Shown: piece by piece, positions 24,248 to 31,313 of the stretch
How the letters are laid out: each line of letters opens with the position of its first letter
Position numbering within the stretch: position 1 is the stretch's first letter
NCBI GenBank assembly: GCA_029939445.1
Contig: JAOZSY010000005.1
Location: 1 to 31,313, forward strand
Source of the DNA: Bacteroidales bacterium
GTDB lineage: Bacteria > Bacteroidota > Bacteroidia > Bacteroidales > UBA1556
Reading direction: 5' to 3'
Length of the DNA: 31,313 bases
Made by a program: the position numbers and the translations under genes
The notes under the pieces: model-generated
Seen by the model: only the letters and a program-made list of their open reading frames with translations
The model's database searches: none
What the model was told of the DNA's origin: nothing

Positions 24248-25612
24248 ATGAGAGCAAATTATAATATTAAAATAGTAATTAGTATAGTGCTTATAGGTTT
24301 TATGAGTTCTATTACTTTAAATTCTTTTTCTCAAAAAGTAATTGATAGAATTGTTGCCACAGTAGGGAGTAACGAAATATTGTATTCAGATATCGAGAAT
24401 CAATATATGCAGTATTTGATGCAGGGCTATACCTCAGATCGTGAAGGAATAAGGTGTCAAATATTTGAAGAAATTTTGTTTGCTAAGCTTCTGTTGAATC
24501 AGGCGCAGCTCGATAGTGTTGTTGTTTCTGACGATATGGTAGAAAGCGAAATGGATAGAAGACTTCAATATTTTATTTCACAAATAGGCTCTCAAGAGAA
24601 GCTTGAGGAATATTATCATAAAAGTATTTTAGCTATAAAGAGTGATTTGCGTTCAACTATTCATGAGCAGATGCTTTCGGAACAAGTAAAGAATCAAATT
24701 ACTAGTGATGTAAAGATAACACCTTCAGAAGTAAGAGCTTTTTATAATGCCATTCCTGAGGATAGCATACCACTTATTAGCTCGGAATACAAATATTCGC
24801 ATATAATTGTAATGCCAGAAATTCTTCCTGAAGAGAAAGAGTATGCAAAACATAAGCTCGAGGGAATACGTAAAAGAATAATTGATGGAGCAAGTTTCTC
24901 TTCAATGGCTAGAATGTATTCTGAAGACCCAGGTTCTTCAGTAAAAGGTGGAGAGCTTGGTGATTTTGGTAGAGGAGTTATGTATCCAGAATTTGAGGCT
25001 ATTGCATTTTCGTTAGAGCTAGGAGAGGTAAGCGAACTTGTAGAAACAGAAGCAGGATTTCATATTATGGAATTGATTAAACGTAAGGGTGACTTTATTA
25101 ATGTGCGTCATATATTAATTATGACAAAAGTTTCTCCAGTTTCAATGAAGATTGCGGAAGCAGAAATAGATAGTGTATATCAATTGATACAAGATGGAAC
25201 AATAACTTTTGAAGAAGCAGCTTTACGCTATTCAATTGATGATTCTCGTTTTAATGGAGGTGTGGCATTAAATCCACAAACTGGAGGTGCGGTATTTAGT
25301 GCTGAAAGTATTGATAAGGAACTGTTTTTTAAGCTTGATAAAATGAATGTTGGTGAATTATTACCTCCTTCTTTATATATGAAAGAAAGAAATAAGAACG
25401 CATTTAGAATCATTCGTCTCGATAAAAGAACAAAGCCTCATAAAGCAAGTTTGGAGATGGATTATGATAAAATTCAGAAAATTGCTCTTGAGGATAAAAA
25501 AGGCAGGGCTATTGGTAATTGGATTACTGATAAAACTGATAAAACATTTATTAATGTAATGGATAAAGACCTTAAATCGTGTAACTTCACTTATAAGTGG
25601 GAGCAAGAGTAG
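24248..25612 (+). CDS. SurA-like peptidyl-prolyl isomerase/chaperone
   Basis: The 454-residue protein has an N-terminal signal (about 1-29, cleavage near NSFSQ-KVID). A SurA-type N-terminal chaperone domain follows, with DRIVATVGSNEILYSDIE and a long helical part to about 150. Two parvulin domains lie around 180-275 (YKYSHIIVMPE, then GGELGDFGRG and AGFHIMEL) and 280-390 (VRHILIMTK, then RFNGGVALNP). This is the same domain order and about the same length as SurA of Gram-negative bacteria, which escorts unfolded outer-membrane proteins. Its position after two related genes supports a periplasmic folding unit. The second isomerase domain is the more divergent. Confidence 0.92.
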   Translation: MRANYNIKIVISIVLIGFMSSITLNSFSQKVIDRIVATVGSNEILYSDIENQYMQYLMQGYTSDREGIRCQIFEEILFAKLLLNQAQLDSVVVSDDMVESEMDRRLQYFISQIGSQEKLEEYYHKSILAIKSDLRSTIHEQMLSEQVKNQITSDVKITPSEVRAFYNAIPEDSIPLISSEYKYSHIIVMPEILPEEKEYAKHKLEGIRKRIIDGASFSSMARMYSEDPGSSVKGGELGDFGRGVMYPEFEAIAFSLELGEVSELVETEAGFHIMELIKRKGDFINVRHILIMTKVSPVSMKIAEAEIDSVYQLIQDGTITFEEAALRYSIDDSRFNGGVALNPQTGGAVFSAESIDKELFFKLDKMNVGELLPPSLYMKERNKNAFRIIRLDKRTKPHKASLEMDYDKIQKIALEDKKGRAIGNWITDKTDKTFINVMDKDLKSCNFTYKWEQE

Positions 25613-25650
25613 TACTAATATATTTTAAAGGCAGAAAATAAAATAAATAG

Positions 25651-26634
25651 ATGATGACCAATAATTATACAAACGATAAGGAGTCTTTTGAGGCTCTTGT
25701 GAAAAAATATGACGCTCTAAAAAGTGAAATTGCAAAAATTATTATTGGACAAGATGATGTTGTTAGAGATTTGTTGATTTCAATTTTTAGTAATGGACAT
25801 AGCTTATTGGTTGGAGTGCCGGGCTTAGCAAAAACACTGATGGTAAATACCCTTGCTAAAACTTTAGGATTAAACTTTAAGAGAATACAATTTACTCCAG
25901 ATTTAATGCCTAGCGATATTATTGGTACTGAGATTTTGGACGAGAATAAGAAGTTTAAGTTTATTAAAGGTCCTGTTTTCTCAAATATTGTATTAGCAGA
26001 TGAGATTAATAGAACACCTCCAAAAACACAAGCAGCACTATTAGAAGCCATGCAGGAGCGAACAGTAACTGTTGCTGGTCAGGAATACGAACTGGATCAA
26101 CCGTTCTTTGTATTAGCTACTCAGAACCCTATAGAGCAGGAAGGAACATATCCACTTCCAGAGGCTCAGTTGGATAGATTTATGTTTAATCTAATACTAG
26201 ATTATCCTCAATATAGTCAAGAACTTGATATTGTAAAAGCTACCACGGGAAGTAATGAAAAAATGGTAAATAATATTATTAGTGGGGAAGAAATTATTTT
26301 CTTTCAGAACTTAATTAAGAAGCTCCCTGTTGCTGATAATGTATATGAATATGCTGTTAAGCTAGTGAATATTACAAGGCCTAATAGAGAATTGGCTCAC
26401 GAACTTAGCAATAAATATTTACTCTGGGGTGCTGGTCCACGTGCATCACAGTTTATGATTATTGCGGCGAAAGTTCATGCTGCTTTTAATGGCAAATTAT
26501 CACCAGATATTGAAGATGTAAAAGCAGTAGCCCCTTCTATTCTACGTCACCGTATAGTGCCTAATTATAAGGCTGAGGCCGATGGCTATACTGTTGAGAA
26601 GCTTATCTCTATTTTTATAGATTATGTAAAATAA
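25651..26634 (+). CDS. MoxR-family AAA+ ATPase
   Basis: The 327-residue protein has Walker A GVPGLAKT (55-62), Walker B LADEIN (about 116-121), sensor 1 ATQNP and an arginine-finger region PEAQLDRF. The length and order are typical of MoxR ATPases, cytoplasmic AAA+ chaperones that help mature or activate other proteins. MoxR genes usually precede DUF58 and von Willebrand factor A genes, but here a terminator and a convergent gene follow. It lies 38 bases after the SurA-like gene and may belong to that operon. The client is unknown. A start at the second ATG (25654) is equally possible. Confidence 0.94.
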   Translation: MMTNNYTNDKESFEALVKKYDALKSEIAKIIIGQDDVVRDLLISIFSNGHSLLVGVPGLAKTLMVNTLAKTLGLNFKRIQFTPDLMPSDIIGTEILDENKKFKFIKGPVFSNIVLADEINRTPPKTQAALLEAMQERTVTVAGQEYELDQPFFVLATQNPIEQEGTYPLPEAQLDRFMFNLILDYPQYSQELDIVKATTGSNEKMVNNIISGEEIIFFQNLIKKLPVADNVYEYAVKLVNITRPNRELAHELSNKYLLWGAGPRASQFMIIAAKVHAAFNGKLSPDIEDVKAVAPSILRHRIVPNYKAEADGYTVEKLISIFIDYVK

Positions 26635-26691
26635 AAGCCATTATTAATTATTGATTTCGCATAAGCTTTTATCAAAATAATATTTTTGCAC

Positions 26692-26729
26692 AAAAAAAAG
26701 AGCCATTTCCTAAGGGAAAGGCTCTTTTT
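26692..26729. terminator. bidirectional terminator between convergent genes
   Basis: AAAAGAGCC (26696-26704) pairs with GGCTCTTTT (26720-26728). The stem continues inward as TTTCC/GGAAA past a single bulged A, with a short loop. A-run on the left and T-run on the right let it end both the MoxR transcript and the minus-strand CHU_C gene that stops at 26744. Confidence 0.88.
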
Positions 26730-26743
26730 GTGAATTGGTATAT

Positions 26744-29335
26744 TTATCTCATTATAGTTAGAGAACCTTTATATTCCTCATCTTCAATACCTACAGTGGT
26801 AATAAGGTTGAAAAAATATACGCCATCGGTTACATTCTCGCCATCCCAATCATTTGTATAGTTGTTTGACTCATACACTTTCTTTCCCCAACGATTATAT
26901 ACCTTAAGTATAGAGTTAGGGAAATTCTCTAGCCCATCAATAACAAATACATCATTATATCCATCTCCATTTGGAGTAATAATATTAGGAATTTCTAGCT
27001 GACAATCCATTGATGTAAGTGATACTTCGTCGTAACAGCCATTATCTATCGATAAAGAAAGACTATGGTCGCCAATGCCCATAAATTGCATACTAAAATA
27101 ATTGCTATTACCAGAAACGGGAGTAGTACCATCGAATAACCATGTATAAGTGTGCTCCTCGGCATCATTAGGAATAGTAAGAATAAACTCTTCAAAGTTG
27201 CAGAACTCTTGGTCATCACCTAAAAACTGATCGTCAAAAAGGCTGACTTTTATCTCATCTTCGGCAATACAAGGTGAATTTGCATCGGTTACTAGTGTTA
27301 CAGAATAAGTGCCCGACTGAGTAACCTTCAATGATTCATTAGTACTGCCATCACTCCATAAATATAAGAAAGGAGGGTTATTGCCTTCGTTACCAGCATG
27401 AAGTATGTATTCCGACCCTGTTACACAAGTATCGTCACCAAAATCTATATTGGCCATATCATAAGCATCAAGATGTATAGTGTCGCTATTAGCACAAGCA
27501 AGACCATTTTCGTTATTAGTAACAATAACCCAAAGGTCACTAGTCATATTTGTAACATTTGTTGCGGCAGTATTTCCAGAGCTCCATAAATATGTGACTC
27601 CAGGCAAAGGACTAGTAGCGTCAAAAGTAATAACATCAGTAATTGAACTTTTACAAAGTACAGTATCGTTTCCTAGATTAACATCAGGAGTTTGTACAAC
27701 ATCTATAGAAATTAAACTATCGTAGATACAACCATATTCATCCATAACTGTAAAAGTGTAATCTTGAATTCCATGATTTTGAGGGCTAATTACAACATGG
27801 CTACCATTATCAATAATAATATCATCTGAAGTATTCCAGCTTTCAGAAGCTATTTCTGGGATATAATCCCATGAAGTTGGTAATAATGATGGAGCGAAAT
27901 CTATACCCCAAGCAAAAATAAACCCATTATCTATACCAAGATTATCGGTAATAGTTATTTCCCATGCTCCATTTAGAGGGCATCCTATTAGTGTATTAAA
28001 AGGGGTTTCTGGCAAATAAGTTACTAATGGTTGCGCCCCTGTAATGGTTGCATTAGAAGGGTAAGATGTAGATGGAGGCAGATACGAATGACCAGTTACA
28101 CTAACACCTGAATTATTAACATATGAATAAGTATAATTTCCTACAGCATTTAACATAGTGGTAGTTCCAGCTGGGCTCCATGAGTATTCATAGCCGATAC
28201 CTGCAACCTGAGCAGCATTATTATCAATGGGTTCTCCTAAATAAGTCGAACTTCCTCCTGGATATGATTTTAATGTAGAAGATAATCCATTAGGACAGGT
28301 TATTTTAATATTTAAATCACCCAAATAGCTATGTTCCAATGTGGCATTTATTGCTATTATATCCATAGGACTTGTTATAGTAGCAGTAGGATCAAATACA
28401 TTAAATACAAGAGTAGAAGTATATGAAACGCCACTACCATCAGGTAAGTATGTAAGTCCTGCTTGGTTTAATGATGAGCTTGCTGTCCACTGATACGCTT
28501 CTCCATGTCCCATAAGGCTTGTTGTATCATATTGGCAAACGGGGTTACTTATTGCGTTAATATCTATAGATGGTTGTGTACTCATTCTAATCCTAATTGT
28601 TGGATTCTGATTTGATATACATCCATTTGAGTCAGTTGCAACAACAAATACGTCATAACCTCCAATAGTGTCGTAGTATGTACTAACAGTTTGATTTGTA
28701 TCGATATAATAATTACCCATATCCCATATAAACTCTGTAGTAGCATCCGACTGATGGTAAATAGAATCGTTTAGTCCATAATTACCCGTTGCTGTAATGC
28801 TAACCGAGTCTCCTGGACAAACATCAATATAGTAAAAGCCTGTATCTAAATGAAAAGGAGGTGTGCTTGATTGTAATTCTATTGCGTAATTCTGACAAGG
28901 CAGGCCACAACTTATTGCAGCTTCCCAACCTGGAGCATTACCTGATGATGCCCAAAATAAAGTTAAACATCCACTTGGGTTGAGTATTGATGCACTAATT
29001 TGCATTCCTACTGGCGAAAGAGTATTATCAAAGGTTGCTAATAAGTTAGCCGAAGTATTTGCGCCATCATAAAGTTGAAGCGCATCACCTGATGCAACAT
29101 CAAATTGTGAAAAATCTAAAACTATTGATGCACCCGGAGTGCTAGGGCAAAATGTTATAGAATCGCTTTGTGTTCCTGAATAATTTGCTCCTGTGCCACC
29201 CATATCAGTAAAAGTACCACTACAGGTTGTTACTGTTTGTCCACTATAATCATTAATCTTATATGTTTGTGCTATACTGTTTTTAGTAAAGACTATAAGA
29301 AGCGCGATAATAGTAATTTGTATAAATATTTTCAT
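26744..29335 (-). CDS. secreted CUB/P-domain protein with T9SS type B (CHU_C) C-terminus
   Basis: The 863-residue protein has a signal peptide (about 1-22, cleavage after SIAQ). A CUB-like domain comes first (about 25-145, with cysteines and LQLYDGANTSANLLATFDN), then PKD/Ig-like segments (about 165-260). A proprotein-convertase P-domain follows (about 305-482: STLVFNV, LEHSYLGDLNIKITCPNG, GAWEITITDNLGIDNG). More PKD-like units lead to the CHU_C domain (about 780-863: EIPNIITPNGDGYNDVF, YNRWGKKVYES, ending GSLTIMR). No protease or glycosidase catalytic domain was found, so it is probably an adhesin or binding protein rather than an enzyme. CHU_C marks it for T9SS export. It follows a small secreted protein by 13 bases. 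Confidence 0.88.
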   Translation of the reverse strand: MKIFIQITIIALLIVFTKNSIAQTYKINDYSGQTVTTCSGTFTDMGGTGANYSGTQSDSITFCPSTPGASIVLDFSQFDVASGDALQLYDGANTSANLLATFDNTLSPVGMQISASILNPSGCLTLFWASSGNAPGWEAAISCGLPCQNYAIELQSSTPPFHLDTGFYYIDVCPGDSVSITATGNYGLNDSIYHQSDATTEFIWDMGNYYIDTNQTVSTYYDTIGGYDVFVVATDSNGCISNQNPTIRIRMSTQPSIDINAISNPVCQYDTTSLMGHGEAYQWTASSSLNQAGLTYLPDGSGVSYTSTLVFNVFDPTATITSPMDIIAINATLEHSYLGDLNIKITCPNGLSSTLKSYPGGSSTYLGEPIDNNAAQVAGIGYEYSWSPAGTTTMLNAVGNYTYSYVNNSGVSVTGHSYLPPSTSYPSNATITGAQPLVTYLPETPFNTLIGCPLNGAWEITITDNLGIDNGFIFAWGIDFAPSLLPTSWDYIPEIASESWNTSDDIIIDNGSHVVISPQNHGIQDYTFTVMDEYGCIYDSLISIDVVQTPDVNLGNDTVLCKSSITDVITFDATSPLPGVTYLWSSGNTAATNVTNMTSDLWVIVTNNENGLACANSDTIHLDAYDMANIDFGDDTCVTGSEYILHAGNEGNNPPFLYLWSDGSTNESLKVTQSGTYSVTLVTDANSPCIAEDEIKVSLFDDQFLGDDQEFCNFEEFILTIPNDAEEHTYTWLFDGTTPVSGNSNYFSMQFMGIGDHSLSLSIDNGCYDEVSLTSMDCQLEIPNIITPNGDGYNDVFVIDGLENFPNSILKVYNRWGKKVYESNNYTNDWDGENVTDGVYFFNLITTVGIEDEEYKGSLTIMR

Positions 29336-29348
29336 AATTGCTGTTTCG

Positions 29349-29774
29349 TTACAGTGATTGATCCATTAAACCATTTTCTTTTCTGTATTTATTGTATTTT
29401 TTTATGAATACCTCTTCGCTAAGCATAATGAAAATTTGATCCGAACCTTTTATCTTATAATAAATATTCTCATCATATTTGCGTTGTATGTTTAGTTTAA
29501 GTACGTTTAGTGCTTTTGTGTCTACTTCGCCTCCTGATAGTGGAAGTGATAACTCTTCAAAGTTATTACCTTGTAACTTATCTGCAGGTACAGTTTCTAT
29601 ACTGTAACTATTATCTAAAAAGAAATTATAATAATGAATTAAACTAGGGTTGTTCTTTTGCATTATTGCCACTTTTTCTGCTCCTAAATAATCTATTAAT
29701 CTTGTATCAGGTTCTACAGTAGTGAAACTAGACATAAAGAATAGTGCAAATAATAATAATAACGATTGTTTCAT
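29349..29774 (-). CDS. small secreted protein of unknown function
   Basis: The 141-residue protein has a signal peptide (about 1-18, MKQSLLLLFALFFMSSF). The mature part is acidic in its first half and Lys-rich in its last third, with no cysteine and no domain that I recognise. A segment DYLGAEKVAIMQKNNPSLIHYYNFFLDNSY contains aromatic residues that could form a compact helical core. It is directly upstream of the CUB/P-domain CHU_C gene, 13 bases apart, so the two are probably co-transcribed. A periplasmic helper or partner of that surface protein is possible, but there is no direct evidence. Confidence 0.75.
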   Translation of the reverse strand: MKQSLLLLFALFFMSSFTTVEPDTRLIDYLGAEKVAIMQKNNPSLIHYYNFFLDNSYSIETVPADKLQGNNFEELSLPLSGGEVDTKALNVLKLNIQRKYDENIYYKIKGSDQIFIMLSEEVFIKKYNKYRKENGLMDQSL

Positions 29775-29899
29775 AACTTGTGGTTTGTATTATAATGATC
29801 CAATTTTCTTTATTGAATACTATAAATATTATATGGGTTTCTACTAATTTGTAATTGTGTTATTTTATATAACAGCTTTCATGATATAAGTGACAAAAA

Positions 29900-29970
29900 T
29901 AACAAAAAAAGGTTTATTTTTTATTTTTTATTTTTAGTATTTTTTTGCTCTTTAAGGCCTTTCTTTGTTA
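29900..29970. repeat. inverted repeat enclosing a period-7 T-rich tract
   Basis: TAACAAAAAAAGG (29900-29912) is the near-perfect complement of CCTTTCTTTGTTA (29958-29970). Between them is a tract with ATTTTTT spaced seven bases apart (A at 29916, 29923, 29930). Phased A/T runs at other spacings bend DNA, but seven-base phasing should not give strong static curvature. Function unknown. Confidence 0.55.
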
Positions 29971-30033
29971 GAGGTTTTTAAACTGATTAAGAATTAGGGT
30001 GCGAATGAAATAATATTCGATTATGAAAGAAAT

Positions 30034-30087
30034 ATTGAACCCATAAAAGCTATCCCTAGAAATAGAGATGATTTTTATGGATTCAAT
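30034..30087. repeat. 15-bp near-perfect inverted repeat
   Basis: ATTGAACCCATAAAA (30034-30048) and TTTTATGGATTCAAT (30073-30087) pair at 14 of 15 positions around a 24-base loop. It lies upstream of the dehydrogenase gene and could be an operator, or the hairpin of an unannotated short transcript. Confidence 0.6.
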
Positions 30088-30145
30088 TAACATATAATAT
30101 AAACATAGAATTATTTCCCAATGTATTATTATGTATTTTTGGTAT

Positions 30146-31057
30146 ATGAAAAATTGGACAATGAATGATGTTGGATCTTTATCCAGCAAAACAATAATAG
30201 TGACAGGTGCTAATGCTGGTTTAGGTTTTGAAACAGCTTTGGCTTTAGCAAAAAAAGATGCTACAGTAATTATGGCTTGCCGTAATGTTAGTAAGGCAGA
30301 AACTGCTAAAGAGCAAATTTTGAAAGAAGCTCCTTCTGCAAAATTAGAGATTATTAAATTAGATTTGAGTAACCTTAAATCTGTACATGCTTTTGCTGAA
30401 GAATTTTTAGATAGATATAATAGTTTGGACGTATTAATAAATAATGCAGGAGTAATGAATCCTCCGTATTCTAAAACAGTAGATGGTTTTGAACTACAAA
30501 TGGCTGCAAATTATTTTGGACATTTTCTGCTTACGGGTCTTTTATTAAATGTTTTAGAGAATACTGAAGGTTCAAGAATTGTTATGCTTAGTAGTATTGC
30601 TCATAAAGCAGGAAAGATTAATTTTGATAATCTAAATTCAGAGAAATCATTTTCTAAAATAGGAGCTTATGGTCAAAGTAAACTAGCTTGCTTAATGCAT
30701 GCTTATGAACTCAATCGCCGTTTATCAGCTGCAGGTTCTAAAGTGATCGCAGTTGCAGCACATCCTGGAGTGTCAATTACAGATTTAATGCGCCATATTC
30801 CTCAATTTCTTCTATTTTTATTCAGACCTTTATTACCATTAGTTACTCATAAACCTAATAAGGCAGCTCTGCCTGAACTTATGGCGGCAGTTGGTAATGA
30901 CGTACAAGGTGGCGATTATCTTGGGCCTTTAGGATTTCAAGAAATGAAAGGAAAGCCAGGTAAAGTTAAAGCAATGCCCCATGCTTATGATGTGGATATA
31001 GCTAAAAAGCTATTTGATGTAGCAGAGGAGTTGACAAGTTATAGGTATAAGTTCTAG
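30146..31057 (+). CDS. short-chain dehydrogenase/reductase
   Basis: From the ATG at 30146 the protein has 303 residues. An in-frame ATG at 30131 overlaps a -7-like box and is less likely, and the ATG at 30161 is also possible. The Rossmann nucleotide-binding motif TGANAGLG (20-27), NNAG (99-102), catalytic serine in LSSIAHK (near 149) and YGQSK (Y175, K179) define a classical SDR. The closest described group is the retinol dehydrogenase/protochlorophyllide-reductase-like oxidoreductases of about 300 residues, with a C-terminal LGPLGFQEMKGKP segment. It reduces a carbonyl or oxidises an alcohol with NAD(P)(H); the CRN sequence after the second strand suggests NADP. It stands alone, with no operon partner visible. 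Confidence 0.92.
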   Translation: MKNWTMNDVGSLSSKTIIVTGANAGLGFETALALAKKDATVIMACRNVSKAETAKEQILKEAPSAKLEIIKLDLSNLKSVHAFAEEFLDRYNSLDVLINNAGVMNPPYSKTVDGFELQMAANYFGHFLLTGLLLNVLENTEGSRIVMLSSIAHKAGKINFDNLNSEKSFSKIGAYGQSKLACLMHAYELNRRLSAAGSKVIAVAAHPGVSITDLMRHIPQFLLFLFRPLLPLVTHKPNKAALPELMAAVGNDVQGGDYLGPLGFQEMKGKPGKVKAMPHAYDVDIAKKLFDVAEELTSYRYKF

Positions 31058-31127
31058 GCTTGGTATTTTGGGGATCAAAGAGTGCGGTGGATTGTATTCA
31101 CCATAGCTCCGAGAAGCGTGATGAAAA

Positions 31128-31166
31128 ATAGTTTCACAAAATGCTTTTGCATTGAAGTGAAACTAT
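31128..31166. repeat. perfect 10-bp inverted repeat with inner stem, next to the tandem array
   Basis: ATAGTTTCAC (31128-31137) pairs perfectly with GTGAAACTAT (31157-31166). Inside it AATGC (31140-31144) pairs with GCATT (31149-31153) around TTTT. The hairpin ends at the exact base before the first 31-bp repeat, which suggests that the two belong together. It may also act as a terminator for the dehydrogenase gene, although no T-run follows. Confidence 0.7.
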
Positions 31167-31313
31167 CCTTCGCTAAAGCTATGAAGAGTATAACTCTCCT
31201 TCGCTAAAGCTATGAAGAGTATAACTCTCCTTCGCTAAAGCTATGAAGAGTATAACTCTCCTTCGCTAAAGCTATGAAGAGTATAACTCTCCTTCGCTAA
31301 AGCTATGAAGAGT
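31167..31313. repeat. 31-bp tandem repeat array, truncated by window end
   Basis: Identical units start at 31167, 31198, 31229, 31260 and 31291, with a constant 31-base period; the last is cut at 23 bases. Each unit begins CCTTCGCTAAAGCTATGAAG and contains AGAGT-ATA-ACTCT, a small hairpin. There are no variable spacers, so it is not a CRISPR array. Perfect identity implies recent expansion or homogenisation. The true copy number lies beyond the window. Confidence 0.92.

Larger units (their letters stand above)
29775..30145. other. 371-base divergent intergenic region with nested inverted repeats
   Basis: No gene is supported. It contains a T-rich heptamer tract (29913-29946), an inverted repeat around that tract (29900-29912 with 29958-29970, 12 of 13 pairs) and a second inverted repeat (30034-30048 with 30073-30087, 14 of 15 pairs). 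A -7-like TATTTTTG (30134-30141) sits just before the dehydrogenase start. Divergent promoters for both neighbours should be here. Confidence 0.6.

Noticed and set aside
29913..29946. Intrinsically curved DNA from phased T-runs
   Set aside because: The spacing is seven bases, not the about 10.5 needed for phased bending.
29968..30189. Minus-strand open frame of 73 codons ahead of the dehydrogenase
   Set aside because: It overlaps the dehydrogenase start and the inverted repeat at 30034-30087, and its composition looks like translated AT-rich spacer.
31167..31313. Possible CRISPR array
   Set aside because: The 31-base units are contiguous and identical with no spacers, and no cas gene is in the window.

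Overview
The window is low-GC DNA from a member of the Bacteroidota, probably Bacteroidales/Marinilabiliales-like and living with little or no oxygen. Three proteins end in the gliding-motility-type C-terminal domain (CHU_C, the type B sorting signal of the type IX secretion system, T9SS). Candidate promoters have the TAnnTTTG -7 box of this phylum, and recognisable Shine-Dalgarno sequences are rare. The left 12.5 kb is a minus-strand block for respiratory sulfur-compound reduction. The right 18 kb is mainly envelope and secretion genes plus guaB.

Region 1 (1-4676, minus) holds two copies of one gene pair: a membrane-anchored octaheme cytochrome c of the octaheme tetrathionate reductase (OTR) family followed by a membrane cytochrome b. 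The left pair is cut by the window edge, leaving only 18 codons of its cytochrome b. The right pair is complete, and its cytochrome b carries a C-terminal PAS domain.

Region 2 (5062-12544, minus) is a tightly packed eight-gene operon ending in a clear terminator at 5012-5040. It encodes a Tat-exported molybdopterin oxidoreductase, a four-cluster ferredoxin and an NrfD/PsrC membrane subunit (together a polysulfide/thiosulfate-reductase-like complex). Two half-size YeeE/YedE sulfur transporters follow, then three exported, membrane-tethered rhodanese-fold proteins. Two of the rhodaneses have lost the active-site cysteine and instead share an identical C-terminal tail ending in GGGCD. The third ends in VCD. 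The tail resembles in concept the swinging-arm sulfur carriers SoxY and DsrC. I consider this the most likely undescribed system here: a periplasmic sulfane-sulfur relay serving a reductase and a sulfur importer.

Region 3 (13129-19476, plus) is a four-gene operon: an ECF sigma factor, an anti-sigma-like membrane protein whose C-terminus is a CHU_C domain, an M16 peptidase homologue without its zinc site, and a 1137-residue secreted fibronectin-type protein with CHU_C. It ends at a strong terminator (19501-19537).

Region 4 (19641-26634, plus) holds guaB (IMP dehydrogenase), then a periplasmic chaperone group (two parvulin PPIases around a small lipoprotein) and a MoxR ATPase. Region 5 (26744-29774, minus) holds a small secreted protein and a CUB/P-domain CHU_C protein. 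Region 6 (30146-31313) holds a short-chain dehydrogenase followed by a hairpin and a 31-bp tandem repeat that runs off the window end. I saw no rRNA, tRNA, CRISPR array, insertion sequence or prophage gene.
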